This document shows positions 44,101-52,498 of a stretch of 64,000 nt of DNA, piece after piece. The notes beneath the pieces were generated by a model. The model made no database searches. It saw only the letters and a program-made list of their open reading frames with translations, and was not told the DNA's origin. The DNA lies in NCBI GenBank assembly GCA_034432595.1, contig DAOUBT010000052.1, positions 131,210-195,209 on the forward strand. Reading direction: 5' to 3'. Both the position numbers and the translations under genes were made by a program. Position 1 is the stretch's first letter, and each line of letters begins with the position of its first letter. This DNA is from DAOTZR01 sp034432595 (GTDB lineage: Bacteria; Chloroflexota; Anaerolineae; B4-G1; SLSP01).

Positions 44101-46123
44101 GAGCGACCTGTGCCGCGAACAGTTCTAACACCTCTAAGGATGCGGTGGTGGGAATGCGACCGTCGCGCGGCTTATCCACCGAAAGCAGCCCAATGACCTC
44201 GCCGCGCGTGCCCTGCAACGGAATCAGCAGCATGTCCTGCGGATGCCAGTGGCCCGGCTCGCGTCCCACGTCAAGACGGGCATCCTCCGGAGTGAACACG
44301 TCCAGCTTACGTTCCTGCCAGACGTGTTGATACTCCGCCGGGATGTAGTAGCAGCGCCCCATCTTGAAACGCGGCTGCAGCACCGCCTGGATGCGGGGCC
44401 AGAACTGCCGCACCTGCTTAAGGCGTTCAAAATCGGCCAGAGGCAAACCCGCGCCGGCAACGCGGCGCAGGAATTGATCTTCGCGGACACTGATCAGCAC
44501 CAGGTCGTAGCCCGTGCCTTCCTGAATGGCATAGGCCACATCTCCCAAAATGTCGTCCAGAGGACGATCCGAAAGCATCGTGCGCGTGACCTCAAGCAGG
44601 AGCGCCATTTGTTCAGCGCGCCGATGCATTAACTCACTGCGTTCAAGTTGCTCGCGATAGCGCCGGTCGTTGCCAATGGCTACGGAAGCCTGCTCCAACA
44701 GGTTTTCCATGAAGCCAGCAAGCGCAGGGGAGAAAGCGTAAGGGTGCGGGTCTTGCAGAGCAATGAAGGCCGCCAACTGCCCTGCATAGAAAATCGGCCC
44801 TAAAACCAGGGAACGTGGCTGCCCAACCCAGTACTGTGCTTCCTCTCCCAAATCTTGCTCCATCAGCAGGTGAGGATCCGTCATCATCCGCACCAGGATG
44901 GGGTTTTTGTAGGGAGCGTTCAACATCACGCGCAAATGTTCGACCTGCGCCAGCGAGTAACCCTGCCAGACGCGCAATTCGGAGCATTCCCGTTCACAGA
45001 AGGCCACAAAACCCGCGCTTGCCCCGCTAAAAGCCATGGCCTCACGCAACATCAGTTGCATGATCTGCTGAATGTTCAAGGTCACGCTGATTTCGCGAGC
45101 AACACGCTGCAGGGCCTCCAAAGCCTGAATCCGCTGCTTGAGCGCTTCATCGGTCTCCATGTAGAGCCGCGCGTTTTCAATGGCGATGGCGGCCTGCTCG
45201 GTCAGGATTTGCATGGTGTTGATTTCCTGTGCGTCGAAGCGGCGGGGTTCAATGAACTGCACCGAGACCAGGCCCAGAGGCTTGTCTCCGCGCATCAGCG
45301 GCGTGTCAATGAAAGCGCGGAAGCCTTCCATGCGGGCCATCGGCGCCACCTTCTCCTGATCAGGATACCGCTCGATGTCCTCCACGATAATCGCCTCGTT
45401 CACGGCGAGGGCATGAGCACGTCCCCCGACCTGTACCGGGATGCCTTGTGAGGCTTCCCAGTATTCGCGCGACACGCCGCGCGCCGCCGCCATGTTCAGC
45501 AGATTCGTGGTCGGGTCCAGCACAAAAATAACCGCACGTTGACTGTGGAACAGTTCCATCAGGGCGGCCACAATCTGATCCAGCACGGTGGGCAGGTCCA
45601 GAGAACGGTTGATGGCCGCCGCAATTTTCACCAGGGAGGCCATGTGCGCCGTGCGTCGCTCCCCCTCCTCCTGAAGCAGCTTGAGCGCCTGCTGCTGCTC
45701 TGCCAGGGCTTGTGTGAGCTGCTGCGCCTCTTCCTGAACAGTCTGGAGGGTGGCTTGGGTTTGCACCAGCGCAGCTTCCTTCTCGGCGCGTTGGGCTTCC
45801 GTTTCTTCCCAGCGCTGCACCATCTGAGTGAGGGACTGACTGAGCCAGCCGACAAGTCCGCCGGTGAGCAACACCGCGAGGATCAAGGGGAACCAGAGGC
45901 CGAGCAAAGGGATCAGCGCCACGTCCAGGGCAAGCGCTGCCAGGAGACCCCCAAAGGGTCCCCACGTCAGGCCAATCAGGGCTACCGTCAACAGAGCACC
46001 GGCAAAGGTGAGGGACTCGCTCCCCACGGCAAAATAAGCCGCCAGGGTCAGGCCTCCCACCAGAAGCCCTGCATAGCCGGCATAGCGCAAGACCTTACGC
46101 ATGGTCGTCCACATGCTCGCCAT
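41114..46123 (-). CDS. giant multi-GAF hybrid histidine kinase with two receivers
   Basis: 1669 residues. Order: about four transmembrane segments (15-98), a coiled coil (105-170), five consecutive GAF domains (about 165-1040), a PAS domain (LEGIADGVLVTDPNGRVVLF), HisKA with VSMVSHELRTPMTAVK, HATPase (NLVGNAYKYTPEGG, DTGIGISPENQRKVF, GTGLGLSIAALLVQ), receiver 1 with phosphoacceptor LISLDIWLPDINGF and lysine YLTKPL, and receiver 2. In receiver 2 the phosphoacceptor position reads serine (ALLVSHSFL) and the lysine is missing, so it is a pseudo-receiver. Start is ATG 46123; SD is poor and ATG 46114 is possible. Confidence 0.93.
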   Translation of the reverse strand: MASMWTTMRKVLRYAGYAGLLVGGLTLAAYFAVGSESLTFAGALLTVALIGLTWGPFGGLLAALALDVALIPLLGLWFPLILAVLLTGGLVGWLSQSLTQMVQRWEETEAQRAEKEAALVQTQATLQTVQEEAQQLTQALAEQQQALKLLQEEGERRTAHMASLVKIAAAINRSLDLPTVLDQIVAALMELFHSQRAVIFVLDPTTNLLNMAAARGVSREYWEASQGIPVQVGGRAHALAVNEAIIVEDIERYPDQEKVAPMARMEGFRAFIDTPLMRGDKPLGLVSVQFIEPRRFDAQEINTMQILTEQAAIAIENARLYMETDEALKQRIQALEALQRVAREISVTLNIQQIMQLMLREAMAFSGASAGFVAFCERECSELRVWQGYSLAQVEHLRVMLNAPYKNPILVRMMTDPHLLMEQDLGEEAQYWVGQPRSLVLGPIFYAGQLAAFIALQDPHPYAFSPALAGFMENLLEQASVAIGNDRRYREQLERSELMHRRAEQMALLLEVTRTMLSDRPLDDILGDVAYAIQEGTGYDLVLISVREDQFLRRVAGAGLPLADFERLKQVRQFWPRIQAVLQPRFKMGRCYYIPAEYQHVWQERKLDVFTPEDARLDVGREPGHWHPQDMLLIPLQGTRGEVIGLLSVDKPRDGRIPTTASLEVLELFAAQVALAIENNRLVEDLRRQVTTLRLFNELNRSITAKLDLDQVLNTVVTSVTQMLGYDYSTIFMEDHATHRFVPLAASGYDVALLEGLSFGAGEGLVGAVAHSGMPLVLDDVTTDPRFVPGPIEIGSSILCPLLVEGRAVGVLTADRKVKGDLTPVDVATMTALADQVSIAVENARLFEEVMRFSHEMEARVAERTEELQIERDRAEMLFRIASELVSSLDVDRVLHQTLSILRDGVQAERGLIAVVDTLSGRLLLRASIGYPYHIPLGGQAAPAGLQEGVVGWVMGRRSPLVISDVEKDDRWTSLPEDMGTRSAIVVPILGGGGEAFGALILQSSQVGAFDDMDLRLVETAAVQLGNALNNAELYRLIREQAERLGGMLRTQQIEAAKSHAILEGIADGVLVTDPNGRVVLFNAAAERILGIKREEALGRMFDEMVGLYGSMAREWALHVEQWRESPETHHAGQFLAQRIELGERFISVHLSPVISSGQEFLGLVSVFRDITTEVQADRAKSDFVSMVSHELRTPMTAVKAYVDLLLMGTPGPLNDQQRKFLKVVKSNSERLIDLVSDLLDISRIEAGKVKLERQPVDMNELIEQVVMTIMPNVEEKGQTIRALVPAGLPKAYGDPARLTQILTNLVGNAYKYTPEGGEITVYAYVRHGMMHVAVQDTGIGISPENQRKVFERFYRVDDPGVRETTGTGLGLSIAALLVQMHGGQIWVESEVGEGSIFYFTVPLAEGEPLEDMGQAPAEVETPGAPTILVVEDDPDVADLLQLMLKRAGYQVLITASGAEALSIARQQQPQLISLDIWLPDINGFEVLEQLKLDPKTRDIPVVILSVVQDQERGLRLGAAAYLTKPLNEEQLLGALSRVLTQKSLVLVVDNDEQSLMQMRTALRAHHLQVRSTAREDRALMLARELMPAALLVSHSFLEATDQKLMRQLRKDPRTASIPVVVYGGPAEDGLIQTLEVLGGWRLQERALTPDDLAQEITLLLSGEQAEAK

Positions 46124-46163
46124 CCCACGACGCGCTCAGGGCGCGTTAAGAGCGCAACGCCGA

Positions 46164-47060
46164 TTAAGCCGTAGTCGCAACGTGGCGCCGGGCTTCCGCA
46201 GCCATCTCGGTGATTTCGCGGATGTCCGTAAAGGGGCCGTCGGCAGCGGTCAACACGCCGATTTGTAGCTTCATGAGCGGAGCATGGGTTTCTTTCCCAT
46301 CAGCGTCGCGTACCACCAGGTAGCCCTGCTGTCGCGTCATGAAATCGTAGTGCGTGCCGGAGTTCTCATCGAAGCGGCGGTTCAGCTCTTGCCGCACCGT
46401 CTCCACCAGGTCACTGCGGGTGATGACGATGAAATCATCCCCGCCGATGTGCCCAATGAAGTCATCCGGCGTACCCAGCTCATCCACGACTTCGCTGATG
46501 AGCATGCCCGTGAAGCGCAACACTTCCTCACCGGCGACGAAGCCATACACCTCGTTGAAGGCGTCCAACCCCTTGATGCCGATGTAAAGGATGCCCCAAT
46601 CATCACGGCGCATGAGTTGCCGCAACTGATCTTCGATCAGGCGTCCGCTTGGCAGGCCCGTTGAAGGGCTGGTGAGGCTCTCAAACGTGGCGCGCTTGAT
46701 GGTGTTGCGGACGCGCAGACGCAGCTCTTCCACGTCAAAAGGTTTGGTGATGTAGTCATCAGCACCAAGCTCAAGGCCGTGGATTTTGTCGCTGCGTTCG
46801 TCCTTCTGCGTCAGAAAGATGATGGGGATATGGCTGGTACGCAAATTGGTGCGCAGTTCGCGGCAAATCTCGTACCCGTCCTTATCGGGCAGCATGATGT
46901 CCAACACGATGACGTTGGGCATCGTCTGCCGCACCATATCCACCGCCACCCCACCGCGCGAAGCCACGTGGACCTCATAGCCCAGCGACTTGAAGTAGAG
47001 TTGCAGCATGTTCGAAATGTCGAAATCGTCTTCTACTACCAGGATGCGGCCTTCACTCAT
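46164..47060 (-). CDS. response regulator with GGDEF-like domain
   Basis: 298 residues. Receiver (1-125): VVEDDFDISN, IVLDIMLPDKDGY, YITKPFDVEEL. The C-terminal domain has the GGDEF fold, with STGLPSGRLIEDQL at the start and HIGGDDFIVI at the signature, so the motif is GGDDF. Whether it makes c-di-GMP is uncertain. AGGAGG lies before the ATG. It is placed 40 nt upstream of the giant kinase and probably belongs to the same phosphorelay. Confidence 0.9.
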   Translation of the reverse strand: MSEGRILVVEDDFDISNMLQLYFKSLGYEVHVASRGGVAVDMVRQTMPNVIVLDIMLPDKDGYEICRELRTNLRTSHIPIIFLTQKDERSDKIHGLELGADDYITKPFDVEELRLRVRNTIKRATFESLTSPSTGLPSGRLIEDQLRQLMRRDDWGILYIGIKGLDAFNEVYGFVAGEEVLRFTGMLISEVVDELGTPDDFIGHIGGDDFIVITRSDLVETVRQELNRRFDENSGTHYDFMTRQQGYLVVRDADGKETHAPLMKLQIGVLTAADGPFTDIREITEMAAEARRHVATTA

Positions 47061-47078
47061 TCCCTACCTCCTGCACCC

Positions 47079-48152
47079 TCAACTGCGGATCGAGGCCTTG
47101 ATACGTTCAATTATAGCCTCATCCAGTTTATGTTCAAAACTGCGCAGAGCAGCCAGCTCAAAGCCGTGATAGCTGCCCAGGCGGTCAATTTCCTGCACGC
47201 GCTCAACCTGCAGGTCTTTGCCCAAGGTGTAATCCTCAAAGCGCCCTTCAAAAGTTAGCGTCATCACCTCCGCCATGCACCCATAGGTCATATCGGGCGG
47301 GAGACCATAATCAAAGCCAAATTGCACCGGTCCCGGCACCCGTAACAGCCCACCATCGAAAAACAGCACATCCGGACGCGCCTGCGCTACGGTGTGCGAA
47401 ACATCGCGCGGACGAGAGACATCGCACACGACCGCGCCTGAACGCAGATGCTCCGGCTGAATCAGATTGCCGCCCGCGCTTGTCACCGTCAACACCAGTT
47501 CGGCCTCGCGCAGACGCATCAAATCGGTGGTCACTTCAACCGCGCCACACCCCGCAGCGCGGGTCTTTTCGGCCACCGCTTCCAGGCGCTCCAGCCGTCG
47601 GCCCATCAGGAGCATACGTGCCACGCGCGGCGCTGCCAGTTGCGCCACCACGCCGCCAATCGCGCCCGAAGCGCCCACCACGGCCAGGGTCGCCCGCGAC
47701 GGGTCAATTTCCATCATCTCCGCCGCTTTCCACAGGGCACGTACCGCTGCCGCGGCGGTGTAACTATCGCCAGTGGTGACAGGAATATCGAGTTCGCGAG
47801 CGATGGTGATGCCACCATCTCCCACCACCGACGTATACGCCCCCAGGCCGAGAATGTTCGCGCCCAAGGATTGCGCTAACTCTCCTGTTGCTATGATTTT
47901 ACGATAGACTTCGCGGGTTGGCAAACTCAACATGCGCTGTGGCGTATAAGGCACAGCTATAAGCCAGCCTTCAATTTCTTTGCCCGTCGCTACTGAACGC
48001 GCACCGGTAACGTGAGAAAGTTTAACCGGTGGCCAAAAACGACAGAGAAAATCAATGGCTGCTTCGTTAAGAATTTTACCTAAAAAAGGATATTTCCGCG
48101 CTACATCTCGCTTCGGATCAATGGGGTGAATGATAAATGCAAACGAATCCAT
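47079..48152 (-). CDS. homologue of cyanobacterial long-chain acyl-ACP reductase (aldehyde-forming)
   Basis: 357 residues. The layout follows cyanobacterial AAR: TGKEIEGWLIAVPYTPQ, LGLGAYTSVVGDGG, PVTTGDSYTAAAAVRALWKA, the NADPH Rossmann loop VVGASGAIGGVVAQLAA and the end YGCMAEVMTLTFEG...GKDLQVERVQEI...YHGFEL, where the cysteine aligns with the active-site cysteine of AAR. It should reduce an acyl thioester to an aldehyde. No aldehyde-deformylating oxygenase gene is nearby, so the aldehyde has another fate. AGAGGA precedes the ATG, 6 nt after the preceding gene. Confidence 0.83.
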   Translation of the reverse strand: MDSFAFIIHPIDPKRDVARKYPFLGKILNEAAIDFLCRFWPPVKLSHVTGARSVATGKEIEGWLIAVPYTPQRMLSLPTREVYRKIIATGELAQSLGANILGLGAYTSVVGDGGITIARELDIPVTTGDSYTAAAAVRALWKAAEMMEIDPSRATLAVVGASGAIGGVVAQLAAPRVARMLLMGRRLERLEAVAEKTRAAGCGAVEVTTDLMRLREAELVLTVTSAGGNLIQPEHLRSGAVVCDVSRPRDVSHTVAQARPDVLFFDGGLLRVPGPVQFGFDYGLPPDMTYGCMAEVMTLTFEGRFEDYTLGKDLQVERVQEIDRLGSYHGFELAALRSFEHKLDEAIIERIKASIRS

Positions 48153-48158
48153 AATCCT

Positions 48159-49412
48159 CTAATCACGCGGGTAAAGCCGCGGATGCAAGCTCTCCCCGTC
48201 CTTGAGTTTAAGATGGTCACTTTCCTCGTACATCACATTCTTGGAAATGACGCGCCGCTCCGGCGAAGCAAAGAGAATCACATCCGATTCAATCATACGC
48301 GCCGGGAAGATAATCATGCCAGAACCAATCCGCACATTGTGGCCCACCGCGCTGCCCAATACCGGCATCCCTGTATCTTCCAGACGCCCGGCGTAGTGCG
48401 CGCGAATGGGCTTGGGGACAAGATTGAAGTCGGTGAAGGTGTTGCCCGCCCCGATAAAGGTACCACGCCCCACCACGCACATCTGCAGACAGGTGTTTTG
48501 CGCGATGAGGCAATCTTCCATCAAGACCGTTTCAAACAGGGCCGCGCGGAAGGGCAGGAAAGTGCCGTTCCCAACCACGCTCAACAAGAGCTGACACCCC
48601 TGCTGAATGTTCGAGTTATCGCCAATGATGCAGTTTCCAATTACCGCGCCCGGCCCAATGGTCACATTGTCCCCAATATACGTTGGTCCCTGAATGATAG
48701 CGCTGGGGTCTATGCTGCAGTTTTTCCCGACGTAGACTAATTCTGACGTGGTCAAAACCTGCTTGCGTTCGTACATGCCGCGGAACAAAAGCTTGAGGTT
48801 GGTTACCAGCTCGGTGTTAACGCGGCGCTCGAAACGCGCTCCAATGGCAAAGATGCCAAAGGTCACGTTGGCATGCAGGATATGCATCCAGTGCTCGATG
48901 GAAAGAAACGCCTTGGTGGGAATCTGATAAACCAGGTCGCCATACACGTTGGACATGTGGGTGGGGACGTGATAGAAGCCCACTTCATACGGGTCGGTGC
49001 GCATCACCAGGGGGCGCACGACAGGATCAATGCCATAGGGGTAATACCACATATCGGCGACGTAGTAGTTCCCTTGTCGCCGAATGCCGCGCTGCAAGTA
49101 GAGCGCGTGGGCCGTGATGGCCGGATCGTTCAGTTCAAACGCGACCTGACAGGCTTTGCCGGATTTACGGGCGCGGCTGATGAATTCTTCGATGAAGGGT
49201 TGATCGAAGAAAAGGTTGTCGCGGTACACCAGGGTTTCGACACGCTCCGCCCCGACCTCGGCAATGGACTCAACTTCGATTTCCTCCGTGGTATAGGGCG
49301 CGAGCAAGTCGCGTTGATAGAGCCAGAGCGGTTTCGCCAGAACAGATAATTCCCGCGCCGGTTCGTTGAAAGGCGGAATTTTCCGCTTATCCAGCAAGAT
49401 AACTTTACGCAT
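48159..49412 (-). CDS. left-handed beta-helix (hexapeptide-repeat) transferase-like protein
   Basis: 417 residues. The N-terminal 230 residues are not assigned. From about 235 to 345 there is a run of hexapeptide repeats (IDPSAIIQGPTYIGDNVTIG, AVIGNCIIGDNSNI, LIAQNTCLQMCVVGRGTFIG), the fold of acyl- and sugar-nucleotide acyltransferases and of GlmU. A later AVGHNVRIGSGMIIFPARMI segment continues the helix. Catalytic residues cannot be named. Six nt before the acyl-ACP-reductase homologue, so probably cotranscribed and acting in the same pathway. Confidence 0.75.
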   Translation of the reverse strand: MRKVILLDKRKIPPFNEPARELSVLAKPLWLYQRDLLAPYTTEEIEVESIAEVGAERVETLVYRDNLFFDQPFIEEFISRARKSGKACQVAFELNDPAITAHALYLQRGIRRQGNYYVADMWYYPYGIDPVVRPLVMRTDPYEVGFYHVPTHMSNVYGDLVYQIPTKAFLSIEHWMHILHANVTFGIFAIGARFERRVNTELVTNLKLLFRGMYERKQVLTTSELVYVGKNCSIDPSAIIQGPTYIGDNVTIGPGAVIGNCIIGDNSNIQQGCQLLLSVVGNGTFLPFRAALFETVLMEDCLIAQNTCLQMCVVGRGTFIGAGNTFTDFNLVPKPIRAHYAGRLEDTGMPVLGSAVGHNVRIGSGMIIFPARMIESDVILFASPERRVISKNVMYEESDHLKLKDGESLHPRLYPRD

Positions 49413-49446
49413 GGATGAATGCTCACACTCTCAGATAAAAAATCGG

Positions 49447-50028
49447 TTAAGCCGCTTTTCTTTTGATGTGCAACACGCAGGCAACGTTGCTATCAGATGC
49501 CTCGCTCACCTCCCAGGTCCTCGCCCCGCCCATCTGCAAAGCCCCTTCCAGCAAGCCGCACATCCATGTCTGCAAGGGACGCGCTCCTGTCCCCTCTTCC
49601 CAGGGCGCAAGCTCCCAGCGGTATCCATCCGCAAGGGAGGTGAGCTGCACGTGCAACCCGGTCGTGCGGTTAAACATGTCCGCCAGGATCAACAGGACGA
49701 AGTACAGCTCCTGCGTTGGGGGGAGTAGCCATGTCGCCATCTCCATGAGCCGCGCGCCCCACCATCCCTGCCATGCCTGCTGTAGCGTTCTCTGTCCGGC
49801 ACGCCGGGCTATGGAGAGGCCCTCATCCTCCCCATAAAGGTCTACTAAAGCCGCACCCAGGCGGTTCAGGGCGGACCAAGAAACATCGCGTGTTAAAGGT
49901 GCTTCCAAAGGTGGAGGAGCCACTTGCGCCATGCGCAATACGCTCTCCAGGTTGTGAGCGCCGATGACCTCGCGCAACCCTGCGAGCATAGCCCGCCACA
50001 ACCAGCGCGGGAGGGCGCCTTCCATCAT
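49447..50028 (-). CDS. V4R-domain protein (hydrophobic-ligand binding)
   Basis: 193 residues. The pattern of V4R (4-vinyl-reductase/hydrocarbon-binding) proteins of Chloroflexota is followed over the full length: LREVIGAHNLESVLRMAQV, ALVDLYGEDEGLSIARRAGQRTLQQ, LADMFNRTTG and the closing GLLEGALQMGGARTWEVSEAS...VACVLHIKR. The cysteine pair of typical V4R domains is only partly kept. The family is thought to bind small hydrophobic molecules. ATG 50028 starts two bases after the hydrolase stop; a TTG at 50034 is a less likely start. Confidence 0.72.
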   Translation of the reverse strand: MMEGALPRWLWRAMLAGLREVIGAHNLESVLRMAQVAPPPLEAPLTRDVSWSALNRLGAALVDLYGEDEGLSIARRAGQRTLQQAWQGWWGARLMEMATWLLPPTQELYFVLLILADMFNRTTGLHVQLTSLADGYRWELAPWEEGTGARPLQTWMCGLLEGALQMGGARTWEVSEASDSNVACVLHIKRKAA

Positions 50029-50030
50029 GC

Positions 50031-50816
50031 TCAAGATTCCAGGAATTCTAACACGGTAGCTTTGAATTTATCCGGTTCGTCCAACATCGGAAAATGCGCC
50101 GATTTGTCAAAGTAATGGATAACACTGTTCGGGACATATTGGCGCAGGACTTCGCCTTGTTTTGGGCTGACGATATTATCCTTGCGTCCAAAAATGCCCA
50201 TCACCGGCACGCGCACTTCGGGCAAACGCGGACGAAGGTCGGTGTAATGTAGATCATGGATGCTGGTGGAGAAGGATTCCATGGTTGAACTTGAAAGGTC
50301 CTTCTGGAACATTTCGTACCAGGTGCGCCAGTCCCTGGCATAGAAGGGCGAGGCCAATTTGACGCCCAACGCAAAAAGGTTGGGGAAGGTGTATAACACG
50401 CGGCCCACAAAGCTGTTTCCCGCAATCTTCAGCAGAATGCTCAGGCCGCTCCCCACCATGGGCGAGCCTACGACGGCTGCCTTGGCGACGCGATGCGGGT
50501 AGTGAATCGCCAGGCTCATGGTCACGGTGCCCCCCATGGAATGCCCCATCACCGGCGCGCGTTCCAGGCCCATCCGCTCCATGAACTGATCCACCATGGT
50601 CACATATTCCAGGACGGTAAAGGAGCCTTGCTTGGCCGATTCTCCAAATCCCAGAAAGTCCAACGCATAGGTCTTATAGCGATGGTCTTTCAGGAATTCC
50701 ATGGTGGGTTGCCAGTAGCTCCAGGAACCAAGCCAGCAATGCAGCAAAATGACCGGACGGCCGCGGCCGTAGGTCTCGTAATGCACGATGCCCTGGTCTG
50801 TGACGAATGAACTCAT
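50031..50816 (-). CDS. alpha/beta-hydrolase (copy 2 of a paralogous pair)
   Basis: 261 residues with an intact catalytic set: oxyanion region VILLHCWLGSWSYWQPT, nucleophile elbow VMGHSMGGTVTM (serine present), acid IFGRKDNIV and histidine KSAHFPML. Paralogue of the gene at 39926-40714, in which the elbow serine is glycine. Its stop overlaps the region of the V4R start, so the two are translationally coupled. Likely an esterase or thioesterase-like enzyme; substrate unknown, but the neighbours suggest an acyl ester. Confidence 0.88.
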   Translation of the reverse strand: MSSFVTDQGIVHYETYGRGRPVILLHCWLGSWSYWQPTMEFLKDHRYKTYALDFLGFGESAKQGSFTVLEYVTMVDQFMERMGLERAPVMGHSMGGTVTMSLAIHYPHRVAKAAVVGSPMVGSGLSILLKIAGNSFVGRVLYTFPNLFALGVKLASPFYARDWRTWYEMFQKDLSSSTMESFSTSIHDLHYTDLRPRLPEVRVPVMGIFGRKDNIVSPKQGEVLRQYVPNSVIHYFDKSAHFPMLDEPDKFKATVLEFLES

Positions 50817-50869
50817 GCGCGCGCTACCTCGTTATGGATGAAATGCGCCTGCTGCCTGTTTCGTTATAC

Positions 50870-50907
50870 CCTTAATCCGCAACGGAGATTTCCGTTGCGG
50901 ATTAAGG
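50870..50907. other. perfect 16-bp inverted repeat between GTPase and hydrolase
   Basis: CCTTAATCCGCAACGG and its exact complement flank a 6-nt AGATTT loop. There is no T-tract on the minus strand, where GGTATAAC follows. It may terminate, protect the GTPase mRNA 3' end, or serve as a protein site. Confidence 0.7.
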
Positions 50908-50984
50908 ATACAGTTTCATCTTAACACACTTTGGTACTGGAGAAAAGGTTACGGTCGTTGCAGTTTGGTTAAAATCAAGTAACG

Positions 50985-51521
50985 TTACGCCTCGCGGTCC
51001 ATAATCTCCAGAATAGCGTAGAGTAGCTCCAACAGCACCTGTTTCACGCTTTCCCGTTTTGTGCCGATGCAGGGGATGACTTTCACATCGTCTTCGACGC
51101 GCAAAACGATGCGCAAATCCTCCGCTGGCCAGGCGTCGGGCATGTCTTGCTTGTTGGCAGCGACGATGTAGGGTACTGGTGAATAGCTACGGAAGGTTTC
51201 CAGGATGCGGCGGGCTTCACGGAAGGTCTCCGGGCGCGTGCTATCCACCAAAACGATGAAGCCCAACATGCCCTCAGAGAGAATCTCCCACATGAAGTCG
51301 AAACGACGCTGCCCCGGCGTTCCGAACAGGTAGAGAATCAGCTCATCATCAATCGTGATGCGCCCAAAGTCCATGGCGACGGTGGTTTGGTTCTTGATGC
51401 GCTCGGATTCGTTGGAGATTCTGCGCTCAGTAGCCACCACATCAATCTCGCTAATGGATTGGATGAAGGTGGTTTTCCCCGAAGCAAAAGGTCCCGTGAC
51501 AACAATTTTCAAGGTCTGCAT
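50985..51521 (-). CDS. Ras-like small GTPase (COG2229/MglA-like group)
   Basis: 178 residues, single domain. G1 GPFASGKTTFIQSI, G2 threonine in IKNQTTVAMDFG, G3 FGTPGQRRFDFMW and G4 NKQD. Bacterial GTPases of this type work with roadblock or similar partners and often lie next to histidine kinases or PATAN proteins. Here the start of the gene is only 3 nt from the PATAN gene stop, so they are expressed together. Confidence 0.9.
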   Translation of the reverse strand: MQTLKIVVTGPFASGKTTFIQSISEIDVVATERRISNESERIKNQTTVAMDFGRITIDDELILYLFGTPGQRRFDFMWEILSEGMLGFIVLVDSTRPETFREARRILETFRSYSPVPYIVAANKQDMPDAWPAEDLRIVLRVEDDVKVIPCIGTKRESVKQVLLELLYAILEIMDREA

Positions 51522-51523
51522 GG

Positions 51524-52375
51524 CTATAACTCCCGAATCCGATCAATCAGTTTTTGCACGACATTGCGCTTGACTGCGGGACTGCGCATCTGCACAGGCT
51601 GCGCTGCAGCCGCACCGGCCACCGGCGCTCCTGCCGCCGCTCCAGCCACGGCCTGCGGTCGCTGCGCGGGCACAAGTTGTACAATTCCCGCTTGCAAGAG
51701 GCTGTACACAATCTTGCGGATCTGGTACTCGCTCATGTTATTGCTCTGCGCGATTTGCCGGATGGTGTTGCGCGGATTGACGAAGGAGATGACGCGCCAT
51801 TCATCCGGACTGAGGTTGATGTCACGCAGCGGGGTGGTCGGACGCTCAGCAAATTTGAGCGAGGCATCAAGGTCGGGCAGTTCGTCCTGAAGCCGTTCCC
51901 ATTCTTTGAGGCGACGGCTGCCTTCCATGATGACGTTCTCCAACGCGATGGAGGTCGTCATTTTGCCCTGCGGTGGCATATCCGTAGGTTCAAAGCGGAA
52001 GGTGCCATCGTTCCAGGAGAACACTTTGTAGACGGTGTTCAGGGTCTGTTGATTGACGACCTTGACGATGTCTTCGGGCTTGAGGTGACCGGAGTTGATG
52101 AGGGTGATGGCGATGTCACGGTCCGGACGCCCGGCCATATGTTGTTGAATGGCTTTGACCTGCTCCGTGGTGAGCTTTCCCGCCTTCATCAACAGCACCG
52201 GCAAGCTCTCATCCTCGCCGTCCATGGAAGCGTAAATCAGCTTGCCTTCGCGGAAGCTGAGCATACACTTGCCCTGGCGACTTTCCAGGTACAGGCTGCC
52301 GGTCTTTCGGGCCAGGTTGACCAGGTTCAGCAATTGTGTGATACCAAAATCTTGTAAATTCCCTTTGAGCGCCAT
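51524..52375 (-). CDS. PATAN (DUF4388) domain protein
   Basis: 283 residues. The N-terminal 160 residues fit DUF4388/PATAN: MALKGNLQDFGITQLLNLVN, KTGSLYLESRQGKCMLSFREGK, LVNQQTL-like region and FSWNDGTFRFEP. A helical domain with a winged-helix look follows (VISFVNPRNTIRQIAQSNNM, YQIRKIVYSLLQAGIVQLVP) and then an alanine-rich tail. PATAN proteins are adaptors in two-component and GTPase pathways. First gene behind the promoter at 52499-52526. Confidence 0.87.
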   Translation of the reverse strand: MALKGNLQDFGITQLLNLVNLARKTGSLYLESRQGKCMLSFREGKLIYASMDGEDESLPVLLMKAGKLTTEQVKAIQQHMAGRPDRDIAITLINSGHLKPEDIVKVVNQQTLNTVYKVFSWNDGTFRFEPTDMPPQGKMTTSIALENVIMEGSRRLKEWERLQDELPDLDASLKFAERPTTPLRDINLSPDEWRVISFVNPRNTIRQIAQSNNMSEYQIRKIVYSLLQAGIVQLVPAQRPQAVAGAAAGAPVAGAAAAQPVQMRSPAVKRNVVQKLIDRIREL

Positions 52376-52498
52376 CTTTCAGATTCCTTAGCCTGAAATA
52401 CTGAGATAGCCGTTTTCACGGCAAAAAACGCAGCCACCTGTGGGCTTCCGGTTGGCCAGGCCAGCCTCAGGTGAAACCACCCCTTCATACTGCAATTC

